NCBI RefSeq assembly: GCF_000165125.1
Contig: NZ_AEIU01000068.1
Span: forward strand, 1-64,000
Direction of reading: 5' to 3'
Length of the DNA stretch: 64,000 nucleotides
DNA from: Vibrio caribbeanicus ATCC BAA-2122
GTDB taxonomy: Bacteria; Pseudomonadota; Gammaproteobacteria; Enterobacterales; Vibrionaceae
The notes under the pieces were generated by a model, which had not been told where the DNA came from, did no database searches, and saw only the letters and a list, made by a program, of their open reading frames with translations. Each line of letters opens with the position of its first letter. Within the stretch, counting starts at the first letter, position 1. Position numbers and translations under genes: made by a program. Positions 1 to 8,984 of the stretch are shown one piece after another.

Positions 1-43
1 AATTTCGCACTTTTAGCATCCCAGCTGAGTGCAAACAATTTGT

Positions 44-134
44 GGAGAGATGGCTGAGTGGTCGAAAGCACCGGTCTTGAAAACCGGCAACCGTTAATAG
101 CGGTTCTAGGGTTCAAATCCCTATCTCTCCGCCA
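44..134 (+). tRNA. tRNA-Ser (anticodon UGA)
   Basis: This is a class II tRNA with a long variable arm. The 7-bp acceptor stem GGAGAGA/TCTCTCC closes the molecule, and the CCA end is encoded at 132-134. The anticodon stem is CCGGT/ACCGG (71-75 and 83-87) with loop CTTGAAA, placing anticodon TGA at 78-80, which reads UCA and related serine codons. The T arm carries GGTTCAAATCC. A strong terminator follows within 10 bases, so the transcript ends here. Confidence 0.97.
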
Positions 135-140
135 CTATAT

Positions 141-171
141 AAAAAAGCCGCTGTTATTCAGCGGCTTTTTT
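141..171 (+). terminator. Rho-independent terminator after tRNA-Ser
   Basis: An inverted repeat with GCCGCTG/CAGCGGC arms is flanked by A6 and T6 tracts, typical of a strong and potentially bidirectional intrinsic terminator. It lies directly after the tRNA CCA end. I see no gene between it and the next coding region at 360. Confidence 0.9.
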
Positions 172-359
172 GATCTCACAATCCAGTGTTCTGCTACTTC
201 TTTTGATGTTGTGAGAAGATTCCTACCAAAGCTGGGGTTACTATTTTTTCTTCTATATGAAACAATGATTTTTTGTGCTGACCGTTTTTATCTAAAGTCT
301 TCTAATTAGGCACTTAGTAGAGGTCTGCATCCTATTGTCATTATAAAATAGAACTCAGT

Positions 360-1058
360 ATGAAACATCGAGATCCAAAGATTCGTTTGGCGAAAAATTT
401 TATGGAGCACGTATGGTTAGAGCGCTCTCATGAAGGTTTAGATGAGTTTTTATCCTCTAAAGTGTTGGTAAAATCTCCAGTAAAGCAGAATGTAGGTGTA
501 GATACCCTGGAAAGTGCATTTTCTGTCTGGTTTAGAGGTTTCCCCTGCCTACGTTACCGAGAAAAGAAAATTCAAATTATTGATGATAGGGTAAATATAG
601 ATTGGGAAGTAACCGGTAACCATTTAGGGAAGTTCTTTGGTTTCACGGCTACGGGGAAGCCTGTTCAATACTCTGGTAATACGGAGCTTGTCATGTTTGA
701 CGGGAAGATACACTTGTACAGTGCGGATGTGAAACTCTCTTCTGTTATTCAACAAATTTCCCCAGATGCTATTGTAACACCTCCTACAGCAGGAGATGAT
801 ATTCACATGAGAGTGAACCAAATCCTCGCTTTAAACTTAACAAAAAGACAAATAGACTGCCTTGCTCTACTTTGTTTGCGCTGCGATAACTCGATTATTT
901 CATCCAAACTTAACATTAGCTACAACACATTTAGAACACACATTGAAAGAACATTGCCGTTTATTGGCCTGTCATCCAAAAAGGAGGTATTCGATTGGGC
1001 CTTATCTAATCATGTTCTTGAACTACTGATTCATATTGCTTTAGAGAAGGTCCGATAG
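360..1058 (+). CDS. SnoaL-like / LuxR-type HTH fusion regulator
   Basis: The 232-residue protein has two parts. Residues about 10-135 look like an NTF2/SnoaL-fold domain, with aromatic-rich strands and a 'GKFFGFTATGKPVQYSG' segment typical of SnoaL-like cyclases. Residues about 150-215 resemble a LuxR-type helix-turn-helix (LTKRQIDCLALL, then a recognition-helix segment with NTFRTHIE). It is probably a transcription factor sensing a small molecule through the NTF2 pocket. No signal peptide or receiver domain is visible. It stands alone and converges on the methyltransferase gene. The ligand and targets are unknown. It may be an accessory gene placed next to a tRNA. Confidence 0.7.
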   Translation: MKHRDPKIRLAKNFMEHVWLERSHEGLDEFLSSKVLVKSPVKQNVGVDTLESAFSVWFRGFPCLRYREKKIQIIDDRVNIDWEVTGNHLGKFFGFTATGKPVQYSGNTELVMFDGKIHLYSADVKLSSVIQQISPDAIVTPPTAGDDIHMRVNQILALNLTKRQIDCLALLCLRCDNSIISSKLNISYNTFRTHIERTLPFIGLSSKKEVFDWALSNHVLELLIHIALEKVR

Positions 1059-1129
1059 TGTTTTGCTTTTATGCCTGTCTATACTCGTCTTATTTGTATT
1101 TTTATCAAGGCTTGGGTTGAGTCTAACTA

Positions 1130-1900
1130 TCAAGATGCGATAAAAAAAATGGTTTTATATGACATAACGACTTTATCTGCCCCTTTTTGTTGGGATAACT
1201 CTGCGTACTTTGGGTACCAATCATGGATTAGGTTGTGCCCGAAGTGACTACAATGAGGGAGCCAGCCAATTATATAATCTTTAAAGCGCTTTACTTCAAA
1301 AAAAACGGTTTGTCGTTCTTCTTGCCATATCTCTATATTTTGAAAACCAGCATCGGAAAGTAAATCAAACATCTTTTCCTTGGTATGGAAGTTATATGGG
1401 TTCCTGAACGATTTGGCACGTTCAGTGTATCCTGGTAGAGATTCACACCATTCGGCTGCCTCCCATAATTCATCGCACCTTGGATAAATTAACCCTATGA
1501 ATGTCCCCTCTGCGTTGAGCCGGGAACGTATAGAACCCAGAGCTTTTTCAATATTGGCAATCCAGTGTAAGCAATTGAAACTAGTGATAATATCGTACTT
1601 TGAGTTGTGCAGCTGAAGCTCTTCAGCTTTTTGGTGTATAAATTGGCAATTGGGATACCGTTCTGAGGCGAACTCTACCATAGCAATAGAAGCATCAACT
1701 CCAGTCACTGTTGCACCCATATTACTAATAGAGTGTGAAACTTTTCCATCTCCACAGCCTACATCGAGAACTTTTTTATTTTTAAAACAGATATTTAGTT
1801 TATCAATTAAATATCTGGATTCACTTGCTTGAACCGATGAGTTTTTACTATAGTGCTTAGCATCACGAAATATAGCCATATATTTACCCTGTGTAGTCAT
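1130..1900 (-). CDS. Class I SAM-dependent methyltransferase
   Basis: The 256-residue protein carries the Rossmann-fold SAM-binding motif VLDVGCGDGKVSHS near residue 40 and the acidic post-II residue in VTGVDAS. The later 'DIITSFNCLHWI' segment is motif II/III of the methyltransferase 11/25 group, and the Cys-Leu-His-Trp pattern recalls trans-aconitate and juvenile-hormone-acid methyltransferases. It is probably a soluble small-molecule methyltransferase; the substrate cannot be read from sequence. The gene is monocistronic and faces the SnoaL-LuxR gene 3' end to 3' end. A second in-frame ATG seven codons in is an alternative start. Confidence 0.75.
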   Translation of the reverse strand: MTTQGKYMAIFRDAKHYSKNSSVQASESRYLIDKLNICFKNKKVLDVGCGDGKVSHSISNMGATVTGVDASIAMVEFASERYPNCQFIHQKAEELQLHNSKYDIITSFNCLHWIANIEKALGSIRSRLNAEGTFIGLIYPRCDELWEAAEWCESLPGYTERAKSFRNPYNFHTKEKMFDLLSDAGFQNIEIWQEERQTVFFEVKRFKDYIIGWLPHCSHFGHNLIHDWYPKYAELSQQKGADKVVMSYKTIFFIAS

Positions 1901-2099
1901 TTTTTGATGACAAGATTGGAATACCTACCGTGTTATATTATTTATCGTTGCGTCGGGATTATAAATACCTAAATTTTAGATAGTTATACGCAAAAAGCAC
2001 GCTTTGGAGTGTATAAGAAATGTCATCTTATGCATTCAAATATTTGTTTCGAATGAATTCCGGTCAATTTTCAATTGACTGGTAAGCTATACTTTTTCT

Positions 2100-2194
2100 T
2101 CGGAGTTGGTATATCTCAGGGTTTTTCCATAGAGCTCTGTTCAAAAGCCAATTGGTGTTTGTGCCCCATTTTTGTAGTGATGGGGCTTTTTTTT
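2100..2194 (+). ncRNA. Candidate small RNA opposite the ntrC 3' end
   Basis: A strong intrinsic terminator (arms GCCCCAT 2163-2169 and ATGGGGC 2180-2186, then eight T) points along the + strand, where no protein gene ends. A TATACT -10-like hexamer at 2088-2093 would start a transcript near 2100, giving about 95 nt. The U tract overlaps the stop codon of ntrC on the other strand, where the same hairpin lacks a U tract. The sequence does not resemble Spot 42 or Qrr RNAs as I know them. The transcript itself is inferred; only the terminator and -10-like box are seen. Confidence 0.5.
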
Positions 2195-3596
2195 AATAAA
2201 GTTCTTTCAATTTTCGCGTGAGCGTATTTCGTCCCCACCCTAACACCTTTGCTGCTTCTTGTTTGTGGCCATTGGTGTGAGTTAGAGCTGCTTCTAAAAG
2301 TATCTTTTCAAATTCTGGGAGTGCGCTAGAGAGTATCTCTTGCTCTCCTCTCATTAAAGAGTCTTTTGCCCAACACGATAATTGTTGTTGCCAAGAGTTA
2401 GCTGAATGTGATTCGGTATCAACTTTAATTTTTTCTTCAAGAAGGTCGAGAGGAAGGTCACTTGGCAATACTTCTGTTCCGCTCGTCATAACCGTTAGCC
2501 AACGGCACACATTTTCCAGCTGTCTTACGTTTCCCGGCCAATCTAATCGACTGAGAGTCTCGATCGTACTCTGGTGGAGTATTTTTATATCTACATTTAG
2601 CTCGTTGGCCGCAAGTGCTAAAAAATGTAATGTCAACTTTTCGATATCTTGTTTGCGTTCCCGCAAGGCTGGTATTTTGATCCGAATAACGTTGAGGCGA
2701 TGGAAGAGATCCTCACGAAAGTCACCCGCATAGACTCTGTGCTCAAGATTTTGGTGTGTTGCTGCTATGATTCGTACATTGACTTGGATCGGTGAATGTC
2801 CGCCTACCCGGTAAAATTGTCCATCGGCCAACACCCTTAGAAGTCGGGTTTGAATATCCATCGGCATATCGCCAATTTCATCCAAAAATAAGGTGCCCTT
2901 ATTCGCTTGCTCAAACCGTCCTTGACGGATATTGTTTGCTCCTGTGAAAGCGCCTTTTTCATGACCAAACAATTCTGATTCGATGAGATCTTTGGGAATC
3001 GCAGCCATGTTTAAAGCGATGAAAGGTTCATGTGCTCTTGGGCTGTGTTGGTGCAATGCTTTGGCAACTAATTCTTTACCTGTGCCAGACTCACCGTTGA
3101 TGAGCACCGATATGGAAGAGCGTGACAAGCGTCCGATGACTCGAAAAACTTCTTGCATGACAGGCGCCTCTCCGATGATCTCGGATGGTTGCTCTTGCTG
3201 TTGCTCTGAGTTATCTGAAAAACTCTCGTTGCTATGCAGAACGGCGCGCTCTACGAGCGTCAAGGCGTCATCGACATCAAACGGTTTGGGTAAGTATTCA
3301 AATGCACCTGTTTGATAAGCGCTTACGGCTGCGTCCAAATCTGAATGAGCAGTCATAATGATTATTGGTAGCTCTGGCCTGATTTGAGCAATGTTTTTTA
3401 GTAGTGTTAACCCGTCCATGCCTGGCATGCGAATATCAGAAATAATAACATCAGGCCTCTCATGCTCAAGGCTTTTAAGGACATCTTCCGCATTGCTAAA
3501 AGTTTCACATCTGATGTCCGCGCCTGTTAGCGTCTTATTTAAAACCCAACGAATAGAACTATCATCATCGACAATCCACACATAACCTTTATTCAT
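2193..3596 (-). CDS. glnG: Nitrogen response regulator NtrC (NRI)
   Basis: This is a sigma-54 activator of about 467 residues. It has an N-terminal receiver domain with acidic pocket DDD and phosphoacceptor Asp in 'DVIISDIRMPGMDG', a central AAA+ domain with Walker A GESGTGKE and the sigma-54 contact loop GAFTGA, and a C-terminal Fis-type helix-turn-helix ending in 'GWGRNTLTRKLKEL'. It is phosphorylated by NtrB and activates glnA under nitrogen limitation. The ATG at 3596 is chosen because it has AAGGTGA just upstream; a GTG three codons earlier sits too close to that site. It overlaps the end of ntrB by 8 bp, implying translational coupling. Confidence 0.96.
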   Translation of the reverse strand: MNKGYVWIVDDDSSIRWVLNKTLTGADIRCETFSNAEDVLKSLEHERPDVIISDIRMPGMDGLTLLKNIAQIRPELPIIIMTAHSDLDAAVSAYQTGAFEYLPKPFDVDDALTLVERAVLHSNESFSDNSEQQQEQPSEIIGEAPVMQEVFRVIGRLSRSSISVLINGESGTGKELVAKALHQHSPRAHEPFIALNMAAIPKDLIESELFGHEKGAFTGANNIRQGRFEQANKGTLFLDEIGDMPMDIQTRLLRVLADGQFYRVGGHSPIQVNVRIIAATHQNLEHRVYAGDFREDLFHRLNVIRIKIPALRERKQDIEKLTLHFLALAANELNVDIKILHQSTIETLSRLDWPGNVRQLENVCRWLTVMTSGTEVLPSDLPLDLLEEKIKVDTESHSANSWQQQLSCWAKDSLMRGEQEILSSALPEFEKILLEAALTHTNGHKQEAAKVLGWGRNTLTRKLKELY

Positions 3597-4665
3597 TTGG
3601 CTCACCTTTGATATGATGTTTAATTGGCAAATAGGTGGTAAATATGGTTCTTCCTGGCCAGCTTACAACTTCAATTTTTCCTTGGTGCTGGTCAATAAGG
3701 TTTTGGGCGATTGAAAGCCCCAACCCGGTTCCTCCTTCTCTACCACTTACCATGGGGTAAAAAAGCGTGTCTTGTAAGTCGGTTGGAATTCCGGGCCCAT
3801 TATCTATCACATCCACCTTGGCCGCGAGCTTGTGGTTTTGTCCATGAATGTTGGTTTGATGGACAGTCCGTGTTCGAATAATAATTCTTCCGGCCTCGTG
3901 GTTGGCAAGAATTTGAGCAGCGTTACTAATAATATTTAGGAATGCTTGTTCGATTTGATCAGGAACCATGAAGATTTCGGGTAAGCTCGGATCATAATCT
4001 CTTTCTATCTTTAGGTTTTTACCTATATCTAATTCAAGTAGCTGACGAATTTTCTCTAAGACCAGATGAAGGTTTGCACGCTGTTTTTTACCCGGCTTTT
4101 GTGGTCCGATAAGGCGATCAACAAGAAGGCGTAAGCGGTCTGCCTGCACAATAATCATTTGAGTGTATTCTTTTAGTTCGGGGTTGGGCAAAGCACGTTC
4201 CAGTAACTGAGCGGCACCTCTTAGTCCTCCGAGGGGGTTCTTTATTTCGTGTGCCAAGCCACGAATTAAAAGCTTGGCTGCTTGTTGTTGGACGTGCTGA
4301 TTGAGCTCTTGCGATATCCGTCTCTGTTGATCGACTTTGCGCATTTCCGCAATGAGCATCGCATCACCTTGCCATATTATCGGGCTTATTGTGACTTCTA
4401 CCCTTTGATGGATACCATTAATAATAAATGTGACGTCACTGTCAGTGATGCTTTGACCATTTTGCAGAGGTTGGTTAAGAAGCTTGAGATCTAGAGACGA
4501 ATGTTGAATAAGGGAAGAAAAAGGGTGGCCTACTATCTTTCTAAGACTTTGTGTAAAAAGCTGCTCAGCTGCAGGGTTTGCGTATTTAATCAAGAGCCCA
4601 TCATCTATTATCAAAACAGCCGTAACTTGATTGTCGACGATAACTGTACCCGATTCATTACTCAC
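3589..4665 (-). CDS. glnL: Nitrogen sensor histidine kinase NtrB (NRII)
   Basis: The protein of 358 residues is cytoplasmic. It has an N-terminal PAS domain (about residues 10-120), the H-box 'GLAHEIKNPLGGLRGAAQLL' with the phosphorylated His, and a GHKL ATPase domain with N box 'NIISNAAQI', G1 'DNGPGI' and G2 'GGTGLGLSIAQ'. It phosphorylates or dephosphorylates NtrC depending on PII binding. The start is GTG, supported by GGAG seven bases upstream. It lies 208 bp downstream of glnA on the same strand, with its own NtrC box in between. Confidence 0.95.
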   Translation of the reverse strand: MSNESGTVIVDNQVTAVLIIDDGLLIKYANPAAEQLFTQSLRKIVGHPFSSLIQHSSLDLKLLNQPLQNGQSITDSDVTFIINGIHQRVEVTISPIIWQGDAMLIAEMRKVDQQRRISQELNQHVQQQAAKLLIRGLAHEIKNPLGGLRGAAQLLERALPNPELKEYTQMIIVQADRLRLLVDRLIGPQKPGKKQRANLHLVLEKIRQLLELDIGKNLKIERDYDPSLPEIFMVPDQIEQAFLNIISNAAQILANHEAGRIIIRTRTVHQTNIHGQNHKLAAKVDVIDNGPGIPTDLQDTLFYPMVSGREGGTGLGLSIAQNLIDQHQGKIEVVSWPGRTIFTTYLPIKHHIKGEPNE

Positions 4666-4697
4666 TGATTAACTCCCTTTACTGCATATACGTAATT

Positions 4698-4714
4698 TGC
4701 ACCAAAATGGTGCG
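4698..4714. promoter_or_regulatory. NtrC box upstream of ntrB
   Basis: TGCACCAAAATGGTGCG matches the NtrC dyad consensus (TGCACCA-N3-TGGTGCA) except at the last base. It sits 33-49 bp before the ntrB GTG start. By analogy with the E. coli glnL promoter, NtrC bound here would repress or adjust ntrBC expression. Confidence 0.85.
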
Positions 4715-4838
4715 AGTGCTTTTGAGTATGAACGATCCCTTAGAATAGAAACAGTAAAATTTGTGATGATGACTTCAATAGGTTGTTAGTGTCTTAAGTT
4801 AGGTGGCAGAACTCTGTGTGCAATTGACACGTAGTGAG

Positions 4839-4861
4839 AGAGCTCGCCAATGGCGAGCTTT
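4839..4861 (-). terminator. Hairpin after glnA, likely terminator or attenuator
   Basis: A GC-rich inverted repeat AGCTCGCC-N3-GGCGAGCT (4841-4859) lies just downstream of the glnA stop codon. On the minus strand it is followed only by CTCTCAC, not a clean U tract, so termination may be partial. That would allow some readthrough into ntrBC, as in enteric glnA-glnLG. Confidence 0.55.
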
Positions 4862-4873
4862 CTCGATACTTGA

Positions 4874-6283
4874 TTAAACTGAGTAATAAAGTTCAAACTC
4901 AAGAGGGTGTGTGGTCATGTTGACTCTTTCCACGTCCTGCGATTTCAAATCAATGTAGGAATCGATAAAGTCATCAGAGAATACATTGCCTGCAGTTAAA
5001 AACTCTCTGTCTGCGTCCAAGCACTCTAATGCTTCCTTCAGTGAGTACGCGACAGTTGGGATCTCAGCTGCCTCTTCGGCAGGTAGATCGTAAAGGTCTT
5101 TATCCATTGCATCACCAGGGTGGATTTTGTTCTTAATACCATCAAGGCCAGCCATTAGCATGGCTGCAAAGCATAAGTATGGGTTGGCGGATGGATCGCC
5201 AAAGCGTATTTCTATACGACGGGCTTTAGGGCTTGGAACTACCGGAATGCGGATTGAAGCACTACGGTTACGTGCAGAGTAAGCCAGCATAACAGGTGCT
5301 TCAAAGCCTGGAACTAACCTTTTGTATGAGTTGGTCGATGCGTTAGCAAAAGCATTGATTGCTTTCGCGTGTTTGATAATACCGCCGATATAAAACAAAG
5401 CCATCTCAGACAGGCCACCGTACTTGTCGCCAGCAAATAAGTTGACACCATCTTTTGCCAAAGACTGGTGAACATGCATACCGCTGCCGTTATCTCCTAC
5501 TAAAGGTTTTGGCATAAAGGTTGCCGTTTTGCCAAATGCGTGAGCAACATTGTGAACGACATACTTATACACCTGAATTTCATCGGCTTTAGCAGTAAGA
5601 GTATTAAAGCGAGTTGCAATTTCATTTTGGCCTGCAGTTGCTACCTCATGGTGGTGAGCTTCCACGACTTGTCCCATTTCTTCGAGGATCAGGCACATTG
5701 CGCTACGAATGTCTTGCGATGAATCAACAGGCGCTACTGGGAAGTAGCCACCTTTAACGCCCGGTCTGTGGCCTTTATTACCACCTTCGTAGTCCGAACC
5801 TGTGTTCCAAGCCGCCTCAACATCGTCTACCTTAAAGAAAGAGCCTGACATGTCGGTGGCGAATTTGACATCATCGAACAAAAAGAATTCTGGTTCTGGG
5901 CCGACAAGGACAGTATCGGCAACCCCTGTTGTGCGCATGTAGTCTTCGGCGCGTTTGGCGATCGAGCGCGGATCGCGGTCATAACCTTGCATTGTTGCTG
6001 GTTCTAAAATGTCACAACGAATATTAAGGGTTGATTCTTCGGTAAACGGATCGAGAACGGCAGATGCTGCGTCTGGCATCATGACCATATCTGACTCGTT
6101 AATGCCTTTCCATCCTGCAACAGAAGAGCCATCGAACATCTTGCCCTCTTCAAAAAAGTCCGTATCGACTTGGTGGGCTGGGATTGAGACGTGTTGCTCT
6201 TTGCCCTTAGTATCAGTAAAGCGCAGATCGATAAACTTCACTTCGTTTTCTTGGATGAGTGACAAAACATTTTCTACAGACAT
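4874..6283 (-). CDS. glnA: Glutamine synthetase type I (GSI-beta)
   Basis: The enzyme makes glutamine from glutamate, ammonia and ATP and is the main ammonia-assimilating enzyme. The 469-residue length is standard. Visible signatures are the N-terminal '[17 protein letters not shown]', the ATP-binding '[17 protein letters not shown]', and the adenylylation-site motif 'DLYDLP', which marks the GSI-beta type controlled by GlnE. The start 'MSVENVL' is chosen because it has GGAGG upstream; 20 extra in-frame codons upstream have no support. A sigma-54 promoter and NtrC boxes lie upstream. Confidence 0.98.
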   Translation of the reverse strand: MSVENVLSLIQENEVKFIDLRFTDTKGKEQHVSIPAHQVDTDFFEEGKMFDGSSVAGWKGINESDMVMMPDAASAVLDPFTEESTLNIRCDILEPATMQGYDRDPRSIAKRAEDYMRTTGVADTVLVGPEPEFFLFDDVKFATDMSGSFFKVDDVEAAWNTGSDYEGGNKGHRPGVKGGYFPVAPVDSSQDIRSAMCLILEEMGQVVEAHHHEVATAGQNEIATRFNTLTAKADEIQVYKYVVHNVAHAFGKTATFMPKPLVGDNGSGMHVHQSLAKDGVNLFAGDKYGGLSEMALFYIGGIIKHAKAINAFANASTNSYKRLVPGFEAPVMLAYSARNRSASIRIPVVPSPKARRIEIRFGDPSANPYLCFAAMLMAGLDGIKNKIHPGDAMDKDLYDLPAEEAAEIPTVAYSLKEALECLDADREFLTAGNVFSDDFIDSYIDLKSQDVERVNMTTHPLEFELYYSV

Positions 6284-6389
6284 CGTGGATAACCTCCAGT
6301 GTTTAAAATCGATGTGACTAAATTTAAGTCGTAAACTTAGCATTGTTTAATTCTATTGCAATGTGATTAAACTATGCTGAACTTTATTT

Positions 6390-6407
6390 TGCTAGAAACG
6401 TGCCAAA
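6390..6407 (-). promoter_or_regulatory. Sigma-54 promoter of glnA
   Basis: Read on the minus strand, TTTGGCACGTTTCTAGCA has the invariant GG and GC dinucleotides separated by 10 bp, matching the -24/-12 consensus (TGGCAC-N5-TTGC). It lies about 107 bp upstream of the glnA start codon, giving a leader of roughly 95 nt. Confidence 0.85.
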
Positions 6408-6475
6408 TTAAAGATTAATTTTAATCATTAAAAATCAATAGCTTAATGTAAAGCCTTTGTTTTTTATATGATAAT

Positions 6476-6514
6476 TGCACCATTGCAGATCATTTCTTGC
6501 ACTATTTTGGTGCA
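6476..6514. promoter_or_regulatory. NtrC enhancer sites of glnA
   Basis: A strong dyad TGCACTATTTTGGTGCA occupies 6498-6514. A weaker copy begins TGCACCA at 6476, with its centre two helical turns (22 bp) away. They lie about 105 and 127 bp upstream of the predicted sigma-54 start, the usual enhancer distance for glnA. The rest of the 480-bp glnA-typA gap is AT-rich and shows no gene. Confidence 0.85.
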
Positions 6515-6763
6515 AATGTGGGTTGAACTAAAAAGCTAGCACCAAAAAGAAGCAAATGACGGTAAAAAGACCAAAATTACAGTCAGGGAAGCGGGATTTT
6601 CTGAGAAGAATAAATATTTTCGTGAATCACAGCGAATGAGATCACATATTTCTGGGTTTTTCGCTAGAATCTGGTACATTACGGTCGTTTTTTTAATCAA
6701 ACATGCAATGCTCGCTGATTAAACAGTTCGTAGGGTTGCTCTTTTAAAAGTGAATTAAGGTCC

Positions 6764-8593
6764 ATGGCTACTCCACAGATTGATAAATTAAGAAATATCG
6801 CGATCATCGCACACGTTGACCACGGTAAAACCACTCTTGTTGACAAGTTATTACAGCAATCAGGCACTCTCGAATCTCGTGGTGAAGCTGAAGAGCGTGT
6901 CATGGACTCGAATGATATCGAGAAAGAGCGCGGTATTACCATTCTTGCTAAAAATACGGCGATTAACTGGAACGATTACCGTATCAATATCGTTGATACC
7001 CCAGGACACGCAGATTTCGGTGGTGAAGTTGAGCGTATCATGTCCATGGTTGATTCGGTGCTGTTGATTGTAGACGCGGTTGATGGCCCGATGCCTCAGA
7101 CTCGCTTTGTTACTCAGAAAGCATTTGCCCATGGTTTGAAACCTATCGTGGTGATCAACAAGATTGACCGTCCTGGAGCGCGTCCTGACTGGGTGATGGA
7201 CCAAGTTTTTGACCTATTCGACAACTTAGGTGCAACAGATGAGCAGTTAGACTTTAAAGTCGTTTATGCATCGGCGTTAAACGGTTGGGCTTCGCTTGAT
7301 GAGGGAGAAACTGGCGAAGATATGGAACCACTTTTCCAAACTATCGTAGAGGAAGTGGCAGCACCGCAAGTAGACCTTGATGGCCCATTGCAAATGCAAG
7401 TATCTCAACTTGATTATAGCTCGTATGTGGGTGTCATAGGTGTTGCACGTGTTACCCGTGGTAGCGTGAAACCAAATCAGCAAGTGACGGTTATTGGTGC
7501 TGACGGTAAAACTCGCAATGGCAAGGTTGGCACGGTCATGGGTTATTTAGGCCTAGAGCGCCACGAAGTTGAACAAGCTAATGCTGGGGATATTATCGCA
7601 ATAACAGGCCTGGGTGAGCTCAAAATTTCTGACACCATTTGTGCGCAAAACCAGGTTGAAGCTTTGCCTGCACTTTCTGTTGACGAGCCCACAGTGACCA
7701 TGACTTTCCAAGTTAATACTTCTCCATTTGCGGGTAAAGAGGGCAAGTTTGTCACCTCTCGCAATATCCTAGAGCGTTTGGAAAAAGAGCTTGTTCACAA
7801 TGTAGCGCTGCGTGTTGAGCAAACCGATGATCCAGATAAATTCCGTGTTTCTGGTCGTGGTGAGCTGCATCTTTCAATTCTGATTGAGAACATGCGCCGT
7901 GAAGGCTTTGAGTTGGCCGTATCTCGTCCAGAAGTTATCATCAAAGAAGAAGATGGTCAGTTAATGGAACCGTTTGAAACCGTGACTATTGATGTGATGG
8001 AAGAGCATCAGGGCGGTATCATGGAAAATATCGGTTTGCGTAAAGGTGAGCTGAAAGATATGTCTCCAGATGGCAAAGGTCGTGTGCGCATGGACTTTGT
8101 GATGCCATCTCGCGGTCTTATCGGCTTTCAGACGGAATTTATGACACTAACTTCTGGTTCTGGTCTTCTCTATCATACTTATGATCATTACGGGCCTCAC
8201 AAAGGCGGTAATATTGGCCAACGTATTAACGGCGTACTGATCGCTAATGCAGCGGGTAAAGCACTGACTAATGCGTTATTCAACCTTCAAGAGCGCGGAC
8301 GTCTCTTTATTGGGCACGGTGTTGAGGTTTATGAGGGCATGGTTATCGGAATCCATAGCCGTGATAATGATCTTACCGTGAATGCACTTAAAGGTAAGCA
8401 ATTAACGAACGTGCGAGCTTCTGGTACTGATGATGCGCAGGTGTTGACACCGCCTATCTTGATGACGCTTGAGCAGGCACTTGAGTTTATCGATGATGAT
8501 GAGTTAGTTGAAGTGACGCCTGAGAGTATTCGTATCCGCAAGAAGTTCTTGACGGAAAGTGATCGCAAACGAGCGTCACGAGCAGCGAAATAG
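6764..8593 (+). CDS. typA: Ribosome-associated GTPase TypA/BipA
   Basis: This 609-residue translational GTPase is of the usual length. It has G1 '[10 protein letters not shown]', the switch I '[10 protein letters not shown]', G3 '[12 protein letters not shown]' and G4 'NKIDRPGAR', followed by EF-G-like domains II, III and V and the BipA-specific C-terminal domain. It binds ribosomes under stress or cold and assists 50S assembly. The start ATG has AAGG three bases upstream. It is divergent from glnA and monocistronic. Confidence 0.97.
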   Translation: MATPQIDKLRNIAIIAHVDHGKTTLVDKLLQQSGTLESRGEAEERVMDSNDIEKERGITILAKNTAINWNDYRINIVDTPGHADFGGEVERIMSMVDSVLLIVDAVDGPMPQTRFVTQKAFAHGLKPIVVINKIDRPGARPDWVMDQVFDLFDNLGATDEQLDFKVVYASALNGWASLDEGETGEDMEPLFQTIVEEVAAPQVDLDGPLQMQVSQLDYSSYVGVIGVARVTRGSVKPNQQVTVIGADGKTRNGKVGTVMGYLGLERHEVEQANAGDIIAITGLGELKISDTICAQNQVEALPALSVDEPTVTMTFQVNTSPFAGKEGKFVTSRNILERLEKELVHNVALRVEQTDDPDKFRVSGRGELHLSILIENMRREGFELAVSRPEVIIKEEDGQLMEPFETVTIDVMEEHQGGIMENIGLRKGELKDMSPDGKGRVRMDFVMPSRGLIGFQTEFMTLTSGSGLLYHTYDHYGPHKGGNIGQRINGVLIANAAGKALTNALFNLQERGRLFIGHGVEVYEGMVIGIHSRDNDLTVNALKGKQLTNVRASGTDDAQVLTPPILMTLEQALEFIDDDELVEVTPESIRIRKKFLTESDRKRASRAAK

Positions 8594-8620
8594 CGACGTT
8601 AGATAAAATAAGTTAACAGA

Positions 8621-8654
8621 AAAGCCCTAAGTCATGTACTTAGGGCTTTTTTTA
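8621..8654 (+). terminator. Intrinsic terminator after typA
   Basis: A 12-bp stem (AAAGCCCTAAGT/ACTTAGGGCTTT) with a CATGT loop is followed by T7. It lies 28 bp beyond the typA stop codon. Confidence 0.92.
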
Positions 8655-8796
8655 TTTCTGCAGTGTCCAAAGTAGAGACTATCTCCCTCATTGCCTTATC
8701 GGCATTTTCGCTTTTGTATAGTTATTAAACGTTTATAGCTCCTCAGTAAAGTGATGGGCACATAGACAAGCCAAGAAACTTGAGTTTAAAAGAAAC

Positions 8797-8840
8797 CTAG
8801 TGCATATTGTTTGGCCAATACACGGAACGTATTGCACTAG
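8797..8840. promoter_or_regulatory. Inverted repeat in the leader of the peptide ABC operon
   Basis: Arms CTAGTGCA (8797-8804) and TGCACTAG (8833-8840) flank a central TTGGCCAA palindrome (8811-8818). It lies in the 330-bp gene-free stretch before the substrate-binding protein gene, about 145 bp from its start. It could be an operator or an RNA hairpin; neither is proven. The rest of the stretch shows no other clear element. Confidence 0.35.
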
Positions 8841-8984
8841 AGATAGATATTGGAATGAAGATTGCGCTTTCACTGAGCCAGTGTTGCAGATAAGCAATGA
8901 TTCCATTTATACCCAAAGACTTACTCAAGTAGGGTAGTACTCAGTTCTTTAGGCAAAAGACGATAATAAGATAGGGAGTATCAT

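Noticed and set aside
44-171. tRNA-Ser as an integrative-element attachment site
   Set aside because: No integrase gene and no repeat of the tRNA 3' end were found in the window.
58-309. 83-codon frame over the tRNA-Ser
   Set aside because: It starts inside the tRNA and runs through its terminator; no ribosome site or family match.
2100-2194. Identification of the candidate small RNA as Spot 42, Qrr or a CsrB-type RNA
   Set aside because: The sequence lacks the conserved Spot 42 5' end, the Qrr core and the repeated GGA loops of CsrB RNAs.
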